From: Pantoea brenneri
Lineage (GTDB): Bacteria; Pseudomonadota; Gammaproteobacteria; Enterobacterales; Enterobacteriaceae
Length of the DNA stretch: 64,000 bases
Assembly: GCA_002095305.1 (NCBI GenBank)
Contig: MIEI01000008.1
Location: 1-64,000, forward strand
Direction of reading: 5' to 3'
In this document: positions 1-9,038 of the stretch, piece by piece
Numbering within the stretch: the first letter of the stretch is position 1
Layout of the letters: each line of letters starts with the position of its first letter
The notes under the pieces: model-generated
Databases searched by the model: none
What the model was told of the DNA's origin: nothing
Seen by the model: only the letters and a program-made list of their open reading frames with translations
Program-made: the position numbers and the translations under genes

Positions 1-334
1 TGATGGTCTTATCCTGCCATTTGTTGCGCATCACCCCGGCGCAGATGCCGAGCGGAATACCCACCAGCAGGGCAAACACAAACGCCAGAATGCACAGCTC
101 CATGGTGGCGGGAAAAACTTCGCGCAGCTGCAGGCCAATTTCCTGTCCGTTGGTGCTGGAGACGCCAAAATCAAACTGCAGCATCCCTTTAAACCAGAAC
201 CACCAGGCGTCAGACAGGGCAGCACCTTCCAGCGGCGCGTTTGGGGTGAAATAGCTGAGGCTGAAGCTGACCAGCGACAGCAAAAACAGCGTAATCAGCA
301 GCAGCAGCAGGCGGCGCAAAATATAGATGATCAC
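1..334 (-). CDS. sapB: SapB, permease subunit of the Sap peptide/putrescine ABC transporter (partial, 5' part only)
   Basis: The first 111 codons of an inner-membrane permease; the rest lies before the window. SapB with SapC forms the membrane channel of SapABCDF, known for antimicrobial peptide tolerance and putrescine movement. The translation starts MIIYILRR, then a hydrophobic leucine-rich helix (about residues 7-26), then a segment ending in NKWQDKT that closely matches E. coli SapB. The start is GTG at 332-334, directly after the sapA stop (335-337), so translation is probably coupled. Confidence 0.9.
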   Translation of the reverse strand, partial: MIIYILRRLLLLLITLFLLSLVSFSLSYFTPNAPLEGAALSDAWWFWFKGMLQFDFGVSSTNGQEIGLQLREVFPATMELCILAFVFALLVGIPLGICAGVMRNKWQDKTI

Positions 335-1957
335 TTACTTTTCCTCACCCTCTTCACGATAAACCCCGGCAAACGAGGCGTTGCCAAACGGACTCAGCAC
401 CAGGCCTTTAATGTCATGGCGAAACGCCTGCAGACGCAGCGACGACGCCAGCGGCAATACCGGCAGCTCCTGAGCCAGAATCTGCTGCGCTTTGTCGTAA
501 CTGTCGATGCGCCCCGACAGCTGCTGTGTCAGCAGAGCATTCTGCAATGTTTCATCAAAGGCCGGCGAGCACCAGTGCGCATAGTTGGTCTGGGAACGGA
601 TCGCCGCGCAGCTGAGCAGCGGACGAAAGAAGCTGTCCGGATCGTTGCTGTCGGTCGCCCAGCCCGCCAGGGTCAGGTCGTGATTCATCGACATCAGCTG
701 CGCCTCCTGAAAACGTCCTTCGACCGGCACAATGGTCAGGCGGACGCCCACCTGGGCCAGATCGGCCTGCAATAATTCCGCGGTTTTAAGCGGGCTGGGA
801 TTCCACGACTGCGAGGCCGACGGCACGACCAGCCGCAGATGCAGGTCGGTCAGGCCCAGCGCTTCCAGCGCAGCGCGAGACTTTTTAGGATCGTATTCGG
901 TCACCCGCGCGTCACTGTCATAAGCCCACGAGGCGCGCGGTAATATCGAGGCCGCAGTTTCGGCCGTGCCGTAGTAGATCGACTCCATCAGCCGCTCATT
1001 ATTGATCGCCAGCGCCAGTGCATGCCGGACTTCAGGACGATCAAGCGGCGGCTTGCGGGTATTAAACGCCAGATAGGCGATATTCATCCCGGGTCGCAGC
1101 GTCATTCGCAGGCGCGGATCATCGCGCAAGATACTGAGCTGACTGGCAGCCGGATAAGCCAGCACGTCGCACTCGCCGGTCAGCAGTTTCGACAAACGGC
1201 CGGTGCCGCCGGCGCCTAAATCGATCACCGCCTGCTGCAGACGCGGCACGCCTTTCCAGTAATGCGGATTACGTGCCAGGCGGATGTACTGGCCGGTGCG
1301 ATATTCACTTAGCTGGTAAGGGCCAGTGCCCACCGGCTGGCGATCCATCTCTTCCTGGCGGCCCTGAGCCGTCAACTGATCGGCATACTCTTTAGACAGC
1401 ACCGGCGCATAGTGGGTCGCCATATGCCAGAGGAAGGAGGCATCCGGGCTGTTCAGCCGGAATTCAACCGTGTTGTTATCCAGCTTTTTAACGCTCTGCA
1501 CTGAATCGGCAAACTGCAGGCTATCGAAGTAGGGATAGTTGCCGCCGTTGACGTTATGCCACGGATGATGACGATCGAACATCCGGGCGAAGCTGAACAC
1601 CACATCATCTGCGTTCAGAGCGCGTGTCGGTTTGAACTGATTAGTCTGCTGGAACTGCACGCCGCTGCGCAGGTGAAAACGATAGGTCGCGCCATTGTCA
1701 CGCACTTCCCAACTGGCGGCCAGATCGGGCTTCAGACGGTAGGTGTAGGGATCGACATCCAGCAGGCGATCGTACAGTTGTGCCGCCAGGGTATCGACGG
1801 TTAACCCGCTGCTGACCATTTGAGGATTGAAGGTGGTCAGCGTGCCGCTGACGCAATAGACAAAGCCGGTCTGGCGAATATCACCGGCGGGGGCCGACCA
1901 CGCAGGCGAACTCAACACGCTGAAGCTGAACAACAGCGAACATATTAGTTTTGACAT
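335..1957 (-). CDS. sapA: SapA, periplasmic peptide-binding protein
   Basis: Solute-binding protein (family 5, DppA/OppA type) of the Sap transporter, acting in the periplasm. The 540-residue product begins with a signal peptide (MSKLICSLLFSF... cleaved near AWSA-AP), followed by the family-typical GFVYCVSG and VDTLAAQLYDRLLDVDPYTY stretches and a C-terminus (SPFGNASFAGVYRE) like E. coli SapA. The frame is open upstream to 2047, but only the start at 1957 places a signal peptide at the N-terminus and matches the usual length of about 547. It is followed directly by sapB. The upstream gap holds a RyhB-type RNA gene on the other strand. Confidence 0.93.
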   Translation of the reverse strand: MSKLICSLLFSFSVLSSPAWSAPAGDIRQTGFVYCVSGTLTTFNPQMVSSGLTVDTLAAQLYDRLLDVDPYTYRLKPDLAASWEVRDNGATYRFHLRSGVQFQQTNQFKPTRALNADDVVFSFARMFDRHHPWHNVNGGNYPYFDSLQFADSVQSVKKLDNNTVEFRLNSPDASFLWHMATHYAPVLSKEYADQLTAQGRQEEMDRQPVGTGPYQLSEYRTGQYIRLARNPHYWKGVPRLQQAVIDLGAGGTGRLSKLLTGECDVLAYPAASQLSILRDDPRLRMTLRPGMNIAYLAFNTRKPPLDRPEVRHALALAINNERLMESIYYGTAETAASILPRASWAYDSDARVTEYDPKKSRAALEALGLTDLHLRLVVPSASQSWNPSPLKTAELLQADLAQVGVRLTIVPVEGRFQEAQLMSMNHDLTLAGWATDSNDPDSFFRPLLSCAAIRSQTNYAHWCSPAFDETLQNALLTQQLSGRIDSYDKAQQILAQELPVLPLASSLRLQAFRHDIKGLVLSPFGNASFAGVYREEGEEK

Positions 1958-2084
1958 AGAACTCAACGATTTTGAGGCATTAGACAGAGTGTATCGCAAA
2001 GCGGGCGTTGTCCCAAAATCTGCGACGCTGCCCGGCCTGATATTCATTCAGCCTGCGGCAGAAAAAACGTACAGAGAGTGTGGT

Positions 2085-2104
2085 AATGAGAAATATTCTC
2101 AATT
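2085..2104. promoter_or_regulatory. Second possible Fur-binding palindrome upstream of the RyhB-type gene
   Basis: The imperfect palindrome AATGAGAAATATTCTCAATT resembles the enterobacterial Fur site (arms TGAGAA and TTCTCA). It lies just upstream of the -35 region of the small RNA promoter, where a second Fur dimer could bind. The assignment rests on sequence resemblance only. Confidence 0.45.
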
Positions 2105-2109
2105 AGCGC

Positions 2110-2144
2110 TTTACAGATGATAATAAGAATGATTATTATTCATC
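2110..2144 (+). promoter_or_regulatory. Promoter of the RyhB-type sRNA with overlapping Fur box
   Basis: TTTACA (2110-2115) and TATTAT (2134-2139), 18 bp apart, make a plausible sigma-70 promoter. The palindrome with arms ATAATAA (2120-2126) and TTATTAT (2133-2139) covers the -10 and spacer and resembles the Fur consensus GATAATGATAATCATTATC. Iron-loaded Fur would therefore repress it, as known for ryhB in E. coli. Confidence 0.72.
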
Positions 2145-2145
2145 T

Positions 2146-2235
2146 GCACTTCGACGGTGGCTCTACCGAAGAAGAGCACGACATTGCTCACATTGCTTCC
2201 AGTATTGTTGCCCGCCTGATGGCGGGCTTTTTTTT
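2146..2235 (+). ncRNA. ryhB: RyhB-family iron-responsive small RNA
   Basis: RyhB is an Hfq-dependent RNA made under iron starvation that silences mRNAs of iron-using proteins. Positions 2175-2206 carry, as far as I can recall it, the complete 32-nt conserved RyhB core (it includes CACGACATTGCTCACATTGC and ends CCAGTATT). A 5' stem-loop (CGGT...ACCG) precedes the core. A perfect terminator follows: stem GCCCGCC/GGCGGGC (2210-2216/2221-2227), then eight T. The length of about 90 nt equals E. coli RyhB. In E. coli ryhB sits between yhhX and yhhY; here it lies between sapA and pspF, antisense to both. The 5' end is estimated from the -10 box. Confidence 0.88.
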
Positions 2236-2320
2236 GCCTGAAATGGTCAACGCGAAGCGGACGGCTGGCCTGATAAGCGCCTGAGACGGCAGGGGAAGGG
2301 CGAAGTCGATCCGCACGGTA

Positions 2321-3331
2321 TCAGCTGATATCTTCACGCGCCTGAATACCGTGCTTTTTCATCATGGCGCGGAGCTGGTGGTAGGTAACGCCCAATAACC
2401 CCGCGGCGCGGCGCTGATTGTATCGTGCCTGTTGCAGGCTGGTTTCCACCAGCTCTCGTTCCTGCTGATTTTGCCACTGACGCAGATCGAGCGGCAGCGC
2501 CGGCAGGTCGCCCTCGGGCGCGGGACGGCTCACCGGCAGGGTATCGACCGGCTCAGGCCGGCGAGCGAACGGATTAATAATCACGTTATCCAGCGGCTGC
2601 TCGCTGCTGTTGTGACGATAAACCGACCGTTCCACCACATTCTTCAGCTCACGAACGTTGCCGGGCCAGTGGTAACTCAACAGCGTCTGCTGCGCCTGCG
2701 CGGTAAAGCCAGGGAACAACAGCAGGCCAAGTTCACGGCACATCTGGATAGCAAAATGCTCAGCCATCACCAGGATGTCGCTGCGACGTTCGCGCAGTGG
2801 CGGCAGCTGAACGACGTCAAACGCCAGACGATCAAGCAGGTCGGCGCGGAATTTTCCGGCGGCCGCCAGGGCAGGCAGGTCTTCGTTGGTGGCGCAGACC
2901 AGCCGCACATTAACCTGCAATGAGTGATTACCGCCGACGCGCTCCAGCTGCCCATATTCGATTACCCGCAGCAGTTTTTCCTGAACCAGCATCGGTGCCG
3001 TCGCCAGCTCATCAAGAAACAGCGTGCCGCCATCCGCCCGTTCAAAGCGGCCCAGATGTCGCTTCTGAGCGCCGGTAAAGGCCCCGGCTTCATGGCCGAA
3101 CAGCTCAGAATCGAGCAGATTTTCATTCAGCGCGGCGCAGTTCAGCGAGATAAACGGTCCCTGCCAGCGGTCAGAAAGATAGTGTAAGCGGCTGGCGATC
3201 AGCTCTTTACCGGTACCGCGCTCGCCAATCACTAATACCGGCTTTTCCAGCGGAGCCAGCTTCGACACCTGCTCCAGCACTTCAAGAAAATTATTGGACT
3301 CACCGAGAAGGTTGTCGTTGTTTCCAGCCAT
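2321..3331 (-). CDS. pspF: PspF, sigma-54 activator of the phage shock operon
   Basis: AAA+ enhancer-binding protein that activates the pspA promoter and is held inactive by PspA. Of the 336 residues, Walker A GERGTGKE is at 36-43, the sigma-54-contacting loop GAFTGA at 83-88, and a helix-turn-helix (QRRAAGLLGVTYHQLRAMMK) near the C-terminus. It has no N-terminal sensory domain, as usual for PspF. A GTG at 3346 would add five residues, but the ATG at 3331 gives the same N-terminus length as E. coli PspF. It is divergent from pspA. Confidence 0.94.
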   Translation of the reverse strand: MAGNNDNLLGESNNFLEVLEQVSKLAPLEKPVLVIGERGTGKELIASRLHYLSDRWQGPFISLNCAALNENLLDSELFGHEAGAFTGAQKRHLGRFERADGGTLFLDELATAPMLVQEKLLRVIEYGQLERVGGNHSLQVNVRLVCATNEDLPALAAAGKFRADLLDRLAFDVVQLPPLRERRSDILVMAEHFAIQMCRELGLLLFPGFTAQAQQTLLSYHWPGNVRELKNVVERSVYRHNSSEQPLDNVIINPFARRPEPVDTLPVSRPAPEGDLPALPLDLRQWQNQQERELVETSLQQARYNQRRAAGLLGVTYHQLRAMMKKHGIQAREDIS

Positions 3332-3428
3332 GATGAATTTCGCCACCCCTTAATCATTTTGACTATATTAGAACAAGCCAAAAGGGCTGTAAAATTTAAA
3401 AATTGATAATAATCAGATAATTATAAAA

Positions 3429-3445
3429 TTGGCACGCATCTTGTA
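3429..3445 (+). promoter_or_regulatory. Sigma-54 promoter of pspA
   Basis: TTGGCAC (3429-3435), five bases, then TTGTA (3441-3445) has the -24/-12 layout of sigma-54 promoters and nearly repeats the E. coli pspA promoter. Transcription should start near 3455. The AT-rich stretch upstream (3360-3428) is where the IHF and PspF sites would lie; I did not assign them. Confidence 0.88.
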
Positions 3446-3495
3446 TTAGCCATACAGCGCAACACGCCATGACACATTTAAAGAGGAACATCATT

Positions 3496-4161
3496 ATGGG
3501 TATTTTTTCTCGTTTCGCCGACATCGTAAATGCCAACATCAATTCGCTGCTGGAGCGTGCGGAAGATCCGCAGAAACTGGTCCGTTTGATGATTCAGGAA
3601 ATGGAAGACACGTTAGTTGAAGTCCGCTCAACCTCTGCACGGGCGCTGGCTGAAAAGAAACAGCTGACACGCCGGATTGAGCAGGCAGAGATTCAGCAGG
3701 CCGAATGGCAGGAAAAAGCCGAGCTGGCACTGCGTAAAGATAAAGACGATTTAGCCCGCTCAGCGCTGATCGAAAAACAGAAACTGACTGACCTGATCGC
3801 CGCCCTGAAACAGGAAGTGAGCCAGGTAGAAGAGACGCTGGAACGCATGAAAGGCGAAATCAGCGAGTTGGAGAAAAAACTGAGCGAAACGCGGGCGCGT
3901 CAGCAGGCGTTAACGCTGCGTCATCAGGCGGCTTCCTCTTCACGTGACGTTCGTCGTCAGCTGGACAGCGGTAAAATTGATGAAGCGATGGCGCGTTTTG
4001 AATCGTTTGAACGTCGCATCAATCACATGGAAGCGGAAGCGGAAAGTCACGGTTTTGGCAAACCTAAAACGCTGGATCAGCAGTTCACCGATCTGAAAGC
4101 GGATGATGAAATCAGCCAGCAACTGAATGCGCTGAAAGCCAAAATGAACCGCAGTGAATAA
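3496..4161 (+). CDS. pspA: PspA, phage shock protein A (membrane-stress effector, ESCRT-III-like)
   Basis: Peripheral inner-membrane protein that inhibits PspF under non-stress conditions and oligomerises on damaged membranes. The 221 residues start [20 protein letters not shown] (amphipathic helix). The rest is almost wholly coiled coil and near-identical to E. coli PspA (222 residues). The frame is open from 3469, but AGAGGAACATCATT precedes the ATG at 3496, which gives the canonical N-terminus. First gene of pspABCD-ycjX-ycjF. Confidence 0.96.
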   Translation: MGIFSRFADIVNANINSLLERAEDPQKLVRLMIQEMEDTLVEVRSTSARALAEKKQLTRRIEQAEIQQAEWQEKAELALRKDKDDLARSALIEKQKLTDLIAALKQEVSQVEETLERMKGEISELEKKLSETRARQQALTLRHQAASSSRDVRRQLDSGKIDEAMARFESFERRINHMEAEAESHGFGKPKTLDQQFTDLKADDEISQQLNALKAKMNRSE

Positions 4162-4196
4162 TTATCGACGTTGCGATGAGTGATTAAGGAGAGTCA

Positions 4197-4424
4197 ATGA
4201 GCGCACTTTTTCTTGCCATACCGCTAACGATCTTCGTGTTATTTGTGGCACCGATCTGGCTATGGCTGCATTACAGCAACAAACGCAACGGCGGTTCGGA
4301 ACTGTCGCAAAGCGAAATCCAGCGCCTGCAGCGTGTTGCTCAGGACGCGCAGCGGATGCGCGAACGCATTGATGCGCTGGAGGCGATTCTGGACGCAGAA
4401 CACCCTAACTGGAGGCAACCATGA
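4197..4424 (+). CDS. pspB: PspB, phage shock membrane protein
   Basis: Small inner-membrane protein of 75 residues that with PspC senses membrane stress and draws PspA away from PspF. It has one N-terminal membrane helix (about residues 3-25) and then a charged cytoplasmic coiled coil ending AEHPNWRQP, as in E. coli PspB (74 residues). Its stop overlaps the pspC start (ATGA at 4421-4424). Confidence 0.94.
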   Translation: MSALFLAIPLTIFVLFVAPIWLWLHYSNKRNGGSELSQSEIQRLQRVAQDAQRMRERIDALEAILDAEHPNWRQP

Positions 4425-4771
4425 TCAATGGCCGCAAGTTATGGCGTAAGCCTGACGAAGGAAAACTGATGGGCGTCTGTGCAGGTCTGGCGGAGTATCT
4501 CGATATTCCGGTGCGGCTACTGCGCGTCATCATGGTGCTGTCACTGTTTTTTGGCCTGTTTATGTTTACCGTGGTCGCCTATTTCGTGCTGGGATTTGTA
4601 CTGGATGTTAAACCGGCCAATGCCGCTGACAACCCACGTCAGCCCAGCGCCAGCGAACTGCTGGACCAGTTAGAAAGCGCACTGCAGCGTGATGAACGCA
4701 GCGTGCGCGATGTGGAACGCTACGTCACGTCTGAAACCTTTAGCGTGCGCAGCCGCTTCCGCCAGCTTTAA
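4421..4771 (+). CDS. pspC: PspC, phage shock membrane sensor
   Basis: 116-residue inner-membrane protein with the PspC domain: [22 protein letters not shown] motif region near residues 5-25, one membrane helix (about 37-60), and a C-terminus ending SRFRQL like the E. coli protein. It acts with PspB to activate the Psp response. The 4-bp overlap with pspB suggests translational coupling. Confidence 0.93.
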   Translation: MINGRKLWRKPDEGKLMGVCAGLAEYLDIPVRLLRVIMVLSLFFGLFMFTVVAYFVLGFVLDVKPANAADNPRQPSASELLDQLESALQRDERSVRDVERYVTSETFSVRSRFRQL

Positions 4772-4785
4772 TTCTTATCATACCG

Positions 4786-4802
4786 GGCCTGTAACAGGCC
4801 CT
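4786..4802 (+). other. Small hairpin between pspC and pspD
   Basis: GGGCCTG-TAA-CAGGCCC is a perfect 7-bp stem with a 3-nt loop just upstream of the pspD ribosome-binding site. It lacks a T-run, so it is more likely an RNA-stability or partial-attenuation element than a full terminator. Confidence 0.4.
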
Positions 4803-4826
4803 TTCGCTGACCCTTCGGAGGTGTCG

Positions 4827-5075
4827 ATGTCCTTCTCGCGATCCACTGCTTTTCGCCACCGCGCGGCACCCGCGTTGAAGTCGGCGGCTAAATTCATCAT
4901 TATTAACGCTGTCACTTACGGTCCTGCTGGCGTCACCGGCTGGGCGGTAAAATCGGTAGCACGCCGTCCGTTACGTCTTTTACTGGCGATGGCGCTGGAG
5001 CCATTGCTGAAACGCGTAATGAATCGCGCGGCGTCGCGCTTCATCAGGGAGAAAGATGAAAAGACTGCAAACTGA
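4827..5075 (+). CDS. pspD: PspD, phage shock protein D
   Basis: 82-residue peripheral membrane protein. The segment [20 protein letters not shown] and the following [11 protein letters not shown] match E. coli PspD (73 residues); its exact role is unclear. The frame is open from 4689 inside pspC, but a strong site CGGAGG lies 5 bases before the ATG at 4827. Its 3' end overlaps ycjX by 20 bp. E. coli has pspE between pspD and ycjX; here there is no room for it. Confidence 0.88.
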   Translation: MSFSRSTAFRHRAAPALKSAAKFIIINAVTYGPAGVTGWAVKSVARRPLRLLLAMALEPLLKRVMNRAASRFIREKDEKTAN

Positions 5076-6453
5076 ATTTGTCGCGTTAATGAACCGCGGC
5101 GTTGACCGGCACCTGCGCTTAGCGGTTACCGGCCTAAGCCGCAGCGGAAAAACCGCGTTTATCACCTCGCTGGTTAATCAACTTCTGACGGTCCACAGCG
5201 GCGCACGTTTGCCGCTGTTTTCCGTGGTGCGGGATGAGCGCCTGCTCGGGGTAAAGCGGGTACCGCAGCGCGATATGGGAACGGCGCGCTTTACCTACGA
5301 TGAAGGGCTGGCACAGCTCTACAGCACGCCACCTGCCTGGCCGACACCGACCCGTGGCGTCAGTGAGATGCGGCTGGCGCTGCGCTATCGCCCCAATGCA
5401 TCGCTGCTGCGACATCTGAAAGAGACCGCCACGCTCTATCTGGAGATCGTGGATTATCCCGGCGAATGGCTGCTCGATCTGCCGATGCTGGCGCAGGATT
5501 ACCTTGCCTGGTCACGGCAGATGAACGGGCTGCTGCAGGGCGATCGCGCAGAGTGGGCGACGCCGTGGCGCACCCTCTGTCAGCAACTCGACCCGCTCGC
5601 ACCCGCCGATGAAAACCGGCTGGCGGAAATTGCCGCAGCCTGGACCGATTATCTGCACCGCTGTAAGGCTGAAGGATTGCATTTCATCCAGCCGGGCCGC
5701 TTTGTCCTGCCTGGCGACATGGCGGGCGCACCGGCGCTGCAGTTTTTCCCGTGGCCGGTTACCGACGATCTGCAGCTCAGCAAACTCGCTCAGGCCGACA
5801 AAGGCAGCAACTTCAGCATGCTGCAGCAGCGGTTTAACTACTACTGCCAGCACGTGGTGAAAGGCTTCTATAAAAATCATTTCCTGCGCTTCGATCGCCA
5901 GATTGTACTGGTCGATTGCCTGCAGCCGCTCAACAGCGGACCACAAGCCTTCAATGATATGCGGCTGGCGCTGACGCAGCTGATGCAAAGCTTTCATTAT
6001 GGTCAGCGGACGCTGTTCCGCCGGCTGTTTTCACCGGTTATCGATAAATTACTGTTTGCCGCCACCAAAGCGGACCATATCACCAGCGATCAGCACGGCA
6101 ATATGGTGTCACTGTTGCAGCAGCTGGTGCAGGATGCCTGGCAGAACGCCGCATTTGAGGGGATCAGCATGGACTGCATCGGCCTGGCCTCGGTGCAGGC
6201 GACGCAGAGCGGGCTGGTGGATCACCGGGGTGAGAAGATCCCGGCGCTGCGCGGCAATCGGCTGAGTGATGGCGAACCGCTGACCGTCTATCCCGGTGAA
6301 GTGCCGCCGCGGCTGCCGGGCAATGCTTTCTGGCAGCAGCAGGGTTTCCAGTTTGAACAATTCCGCCCACAGCAGCTGGACGTTGATCGGCCGTTGCCGC
6401 ATATCCGCATGGATGCTGCGCTGGAATTTTTGTTAGGAGATAAATTGCGATGA
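5056..6453 (+). CDS. ycjX: YcjX, P-loop GTPase-like protein of the Psp regulon
   Basis: 465 residues, the same length as E. coli YcjX (DUF463 family). A Walker A motif GLSRSGKT is at 26-33, and the conserved [16 protein letters not shown] stretch acts as the Walker B/switch region. It is part of the PspF regulon; the YcjX-YcjF pair is stress-induced, but the biochemical role is not established. It starts inside pspD, and its stop overlaps ycjF (ATGA), so the three are co-translated. Confidence 0.92.
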   Translation: MKRLQTEFVALMNRGVDRHLRLAVTGLSRSGKTAFITSLVNQLLTVHSGARLPLFSVVRDERLLGVKRVPQRDMGTARFTYDEGLAQLYSTPPAWPTPTRGVSEMRLALRYRPNASLLRHLKETATLYLEIVDYPGEWLLDLPMLAQDYLAWSRQMNGLLQGDRAEWATPWRTLCQQLDPLAPADENRLAEIAAAWTDYLHRCKAEGLHFIQPGRFVLPGDMAGAPALQFFPWPVTDDLQLSKLAQADKGSNFSMLQQRFNYYCQHVVKGFYKNHFLRFDRQIVLVDCLQPLNSGPQAFNDMRLALTQLMQSFHYGQRTLFRRLFSPVIDKLLFAATKADHITSDQHGNMVSLLQQLVQDAWQNAAFEGISMDCIGLASVQATQSGLVDHRGEKIPALRGNRLSDGEPLTVYPGEVPPRLPGNAFWQQQGFQFEQFRPQQLDVDRPLPHIRMDAALEFLLGDKLR

Positions 6454-7511
6454 GTGATCCGCTGAAGCCCCGTATCGATTTTTCTCGTCCGCTGGATGAG
6501 GCGACAGAGGTGCCGTTACGACCCGCGCAGACTTTTGACGCCCAGGCGCAGGCGGCGTTTCTGGCGGTGCAGGATGACGAAGCCGTCGTCGAGGAGGAGG
6601 GCGCAGGTGAGCGCGCGGTGGAAGCGGCGCTGAAACCGAAGCGCAGCCTGTGGCGCAAACTGGTGATGGCTGGCGTGGCACTGTTCGGCATCAGCGTCGT
6701 CGCGCAGGGCGTGCAGTGGACCCATGATGCCTGGCTGGCCCGCGACTGGTTTTCGCTCGGCAGTGGCGTGGCGGGCGGCCTGATCGTGCTGGCTGGCGTC
6801 GGCGCGCTGGCCGGTGAATGGCGCCGCCTCTATCAGCTTCGTCAGCGTGCCGAAGAGCGCGACATCGGCCGCGAACTGCTGCACAGCCATGGCATAGGTA
6901 AAGGCCGGGCATTTTGCGAAAAGCTGGCCCAGCAGGCCGAGCTGGATCAGGCGCATCCGGCGTTACAGCGCTGGCATGCCGCGCTTCATGAAACTCATAA
7001 CGACAGCGAAATAGTACGTTTATATGCCCAGCTGGTGCAGCCGGTGCTGGATCGCCAGGCGCGACGTGAAATCAGCCGTCACGCGGCAGAAGCCACGTTG
7101 ATGATCGCCGTCAGTCCGCTGGCGCTGGTTGATATGGCTTTTATTGCCTGGCGTAACCTGCGGCTGGTCAATCGCATCGCCGCAATTTACGGTATCGAAC
7201 TGGGTTACTTCAGTCGTATACGCCTGTTCCGGCTGGTGCTGCTCAATATGGCGTTTGCCGGTGCGTCGGAACTGGTGCGCGAAGTGGGGATGGACTGGAT
7301 GTCGCAGGATATCGCCGCCCGACTCTCTACCCGCGCCGCGCAGGGTATTGGCGCCGGTTTGCTGACCGCGCGGCTGGGCATCAAAGCGATGGAACTGTGT
7401 CGCCCACTGCCGTGGCTGGAGCAGGATAAGCCACGACTGGGTGATTTCCGTCGCGAGCTGTTAGGACAGATGAAAGAGGCGTTGCAGAAGGGCGGCAATA
7501 AGTCTGCCTAG
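6450..7511 (+). CDS. ycjF: YcjF, inner-membrane protein (DUF697) of the Psp regulon
   Basis: 353 residues, equal in length to E. coli YcjF. It has an acidic, soluble N-terminus, two closely spaced membrane helices (about residues 70-90 and 102-120), and a C-terminal DUF697 domain with [19 protein letters not shown]-type sequence. It is the last gene of the psp transcript and is followed by a strong terminator. The function is not established. Confidence 0.91.
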   Translation: MSDPLKPRIDFSRPLDEATEVPLRPAQTFDAQAQAAFLAVQDDEAVVEEEGAGERAVEAALKPKRSLWRKLVMAGVALFGISVVAQGVQWTHDAWLARDWFSLGSGVAGGLIVLAGVGALAGEWRRLYQLRQRAEERDIGRELLHSHGIGKGRAFCEKLAQQAELDQAHPALQRWHAALHETHNDSEIVRLYAQLVQPVLDRQARREISRHAAEATLMIAVSPLALVDMAFIAWRNLRLVNRIAAIYGIELGYFSRIRLFRLVLLNMAFAGASELVREVGMDWMSQDIAARLSTRAAQGIGAGLLTARLGIKAMELCRPLPWLEQDKPRLGDFRRELLGQMKEALQKGGNKSA

Positions 7512-7536
7512 CCAGTGCTGTGACGCAATCAACAAG

Positions 7537-7563
7537 GGCGGCCTGGCTGGCCGCCTTTTCTTT
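7537..7563 (+). terminator. Rho-independent terminator of the psp operon
   Basis: Stem GGCGGCC/GGCCGCC (7537-7543 and 7549-7555) with loop TGGCT, then TTTTCTTT. It lies 25 bases after the ycjF stop. Confidence 0.88.
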
Positions 7564-7567
7564 GCGC

Positions 7568-8985
7568 TTAATGAGGCTGACGCAGCACCGCGCGCGAATC
7601 GATAACCAGACAGTCACCCGGACAACCGGCTTCGTCGGTAATAACCGGATTCGCCGGCAGCGTAAACGCCATGCCGTTTTGTTGCCGGATAAAGTGCGCC
7701 ATGCCGGCAAAGGTCCATGACATGCTTAATCCCAGCCCGCCAAAATCATCATATTTACGCAATGTCGCCACTTTCGGCAGATATTCTCCGGTCAGACGAT
7801 AATAGAGCGCGCCATGGAAATCTTTTGGCACCTGAGAGGTGATGGCCTGATTAAGCAGCGCAAACTCTTTGCGCGCCGGAACCGAATAGCCGTTGTTGAG
7901 ATGACTGATTGCCAGTGAAGCCGCTGCCAGCACCAGCGCGCATATAAGCACTTTTTCCATTTAAATTTTTGGCTGATCTCAAACAGACCGACAATAAAAA
8001 TGCTGGTTGAAATCAGGGCGCCGGCAATCAGGGTACGATAGGCTGCCATGCTTTCACTGACAATCAGATTGGGCAGCGCGGCGATCAGCAATAAAAAAAA
8101 GATCAGGCAGAACTTATCAGTGCCAGCGGCTTTAATTTTCTTTAGCCCAAAGCCAATGACGATTAAAGAGAGAATCACCGAAACGGTTTTTGCCCCGAGA
8201 TCAAAATGACAGATGATGTTTTTAAGGTACTCTGAAAAGAACCATTTCACCTTATTCAGCAGATCGTAGCTAAATGCCGAACGCGGCAGCGCATGGCCAT
8301 AAAGCTGGACTGGCAACACCTTCGACGCAATCAAGGCGGCAAACATGCCCGCGCCCAATACCACCAGCGAAATCACGGCACGTTTTTTATCGATCCTGCG
8401 TGCTGAGAGGCACAAATCCAGCATGGCAAAAAAGGTAAAGCTCATCGCAGCTGGCTGATAAATACAGAAGGCGATGGTCAGCAGAAAGATCGCCAATAGT
8501 GGCCCAGCTACGCCTGGCTTCACGGACCATCGATAACTCGCGCCAGCCAGCAGAATCGCGGCGATATAGGGAAAGCAGGATGCCCAGGCGATATAAACCT
8601 GGAAAGAAGGCAGCAGGCAGAGCAACAGTGAAAAGGTTATGCGCTGCGCCTGGCTTTCCATCAGCGCGTATTTCTGAGTCAGGGTATAAAGATAATAGCC
8701 GGTAAAAATAAGCAGAATAATTGCCACTGCACGCAGCAGCGCCAGTTTTTCTACGCTATCGACAATAAAAGAGGCGGCATACTGGATGATTCCGTACACC
8801 GGCCGGCCTGATAACGTATCCCAGTTTAAAATACTGCGCTGATCGAAGTTGGCCCAGTAGAGGTTGGTCCAGTCATCGGTATAGGCATAATGGGTTAAAT
8901 AAGCCGGATAGTATGCAAAAAGAAACACCACTATAAAGAGCACAAACACGTTGCCACGGCTCAGGCCCTGTTTACCGATCATCAT
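7568..8985 (-). pseudogene. GtrC-like polytopic membrane glucosyltransferase, frameshifted
   Basis: Third gene of a gtr cluster. GtrC-type proteins transfer glucose from undecaprenyl phosphate to O-antigen in the periplasm. The reading frame from 8985 encodes many membrane helices and an early acidic motif (HYAYTDDWTNLY) typical of such GT-C enzymes. It then shifts frame at 7958-7963, where WKK continues as VLICALVLAA only after a -1 shift; the A-run there has five A, and six would restore one frame of about 472 residues. Without the repair, the product ends in a shifted tail at 7792. The family assignment (Glucos_trans_II-like) rests on topology and neighbours and is tentative. The start has AAAGGA 7 bases upstream. 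Confidence 0.75.
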
Positions 8986-9038
8986 CTTTCATCCTTTGTT
9001 ATTGGCACGCTGCTGTTGCCACGCGGTGGCATAATTCA

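Noticed and set aside
2432-2923. 163-codon open frame opposite pspF
   Set aside because: Lies wholly inside pspF, has no ribosome-binding site, and its composition is that of a complementary-strand shadow.
5056-6453. A relocated pspE inside or after ycjX
   Set aside because: No rhodanese motif (Cys-containing active loop) was found on either strand between pspD and tyrR.
7950-7966. Programmed -1 frameshifting in the GtrC-like gene
   Set aside because: The slippery site would need A-AAA-AAG, but the base before the A-run is G, so P-site re-pairing would be poor; I see no downstream stem either.
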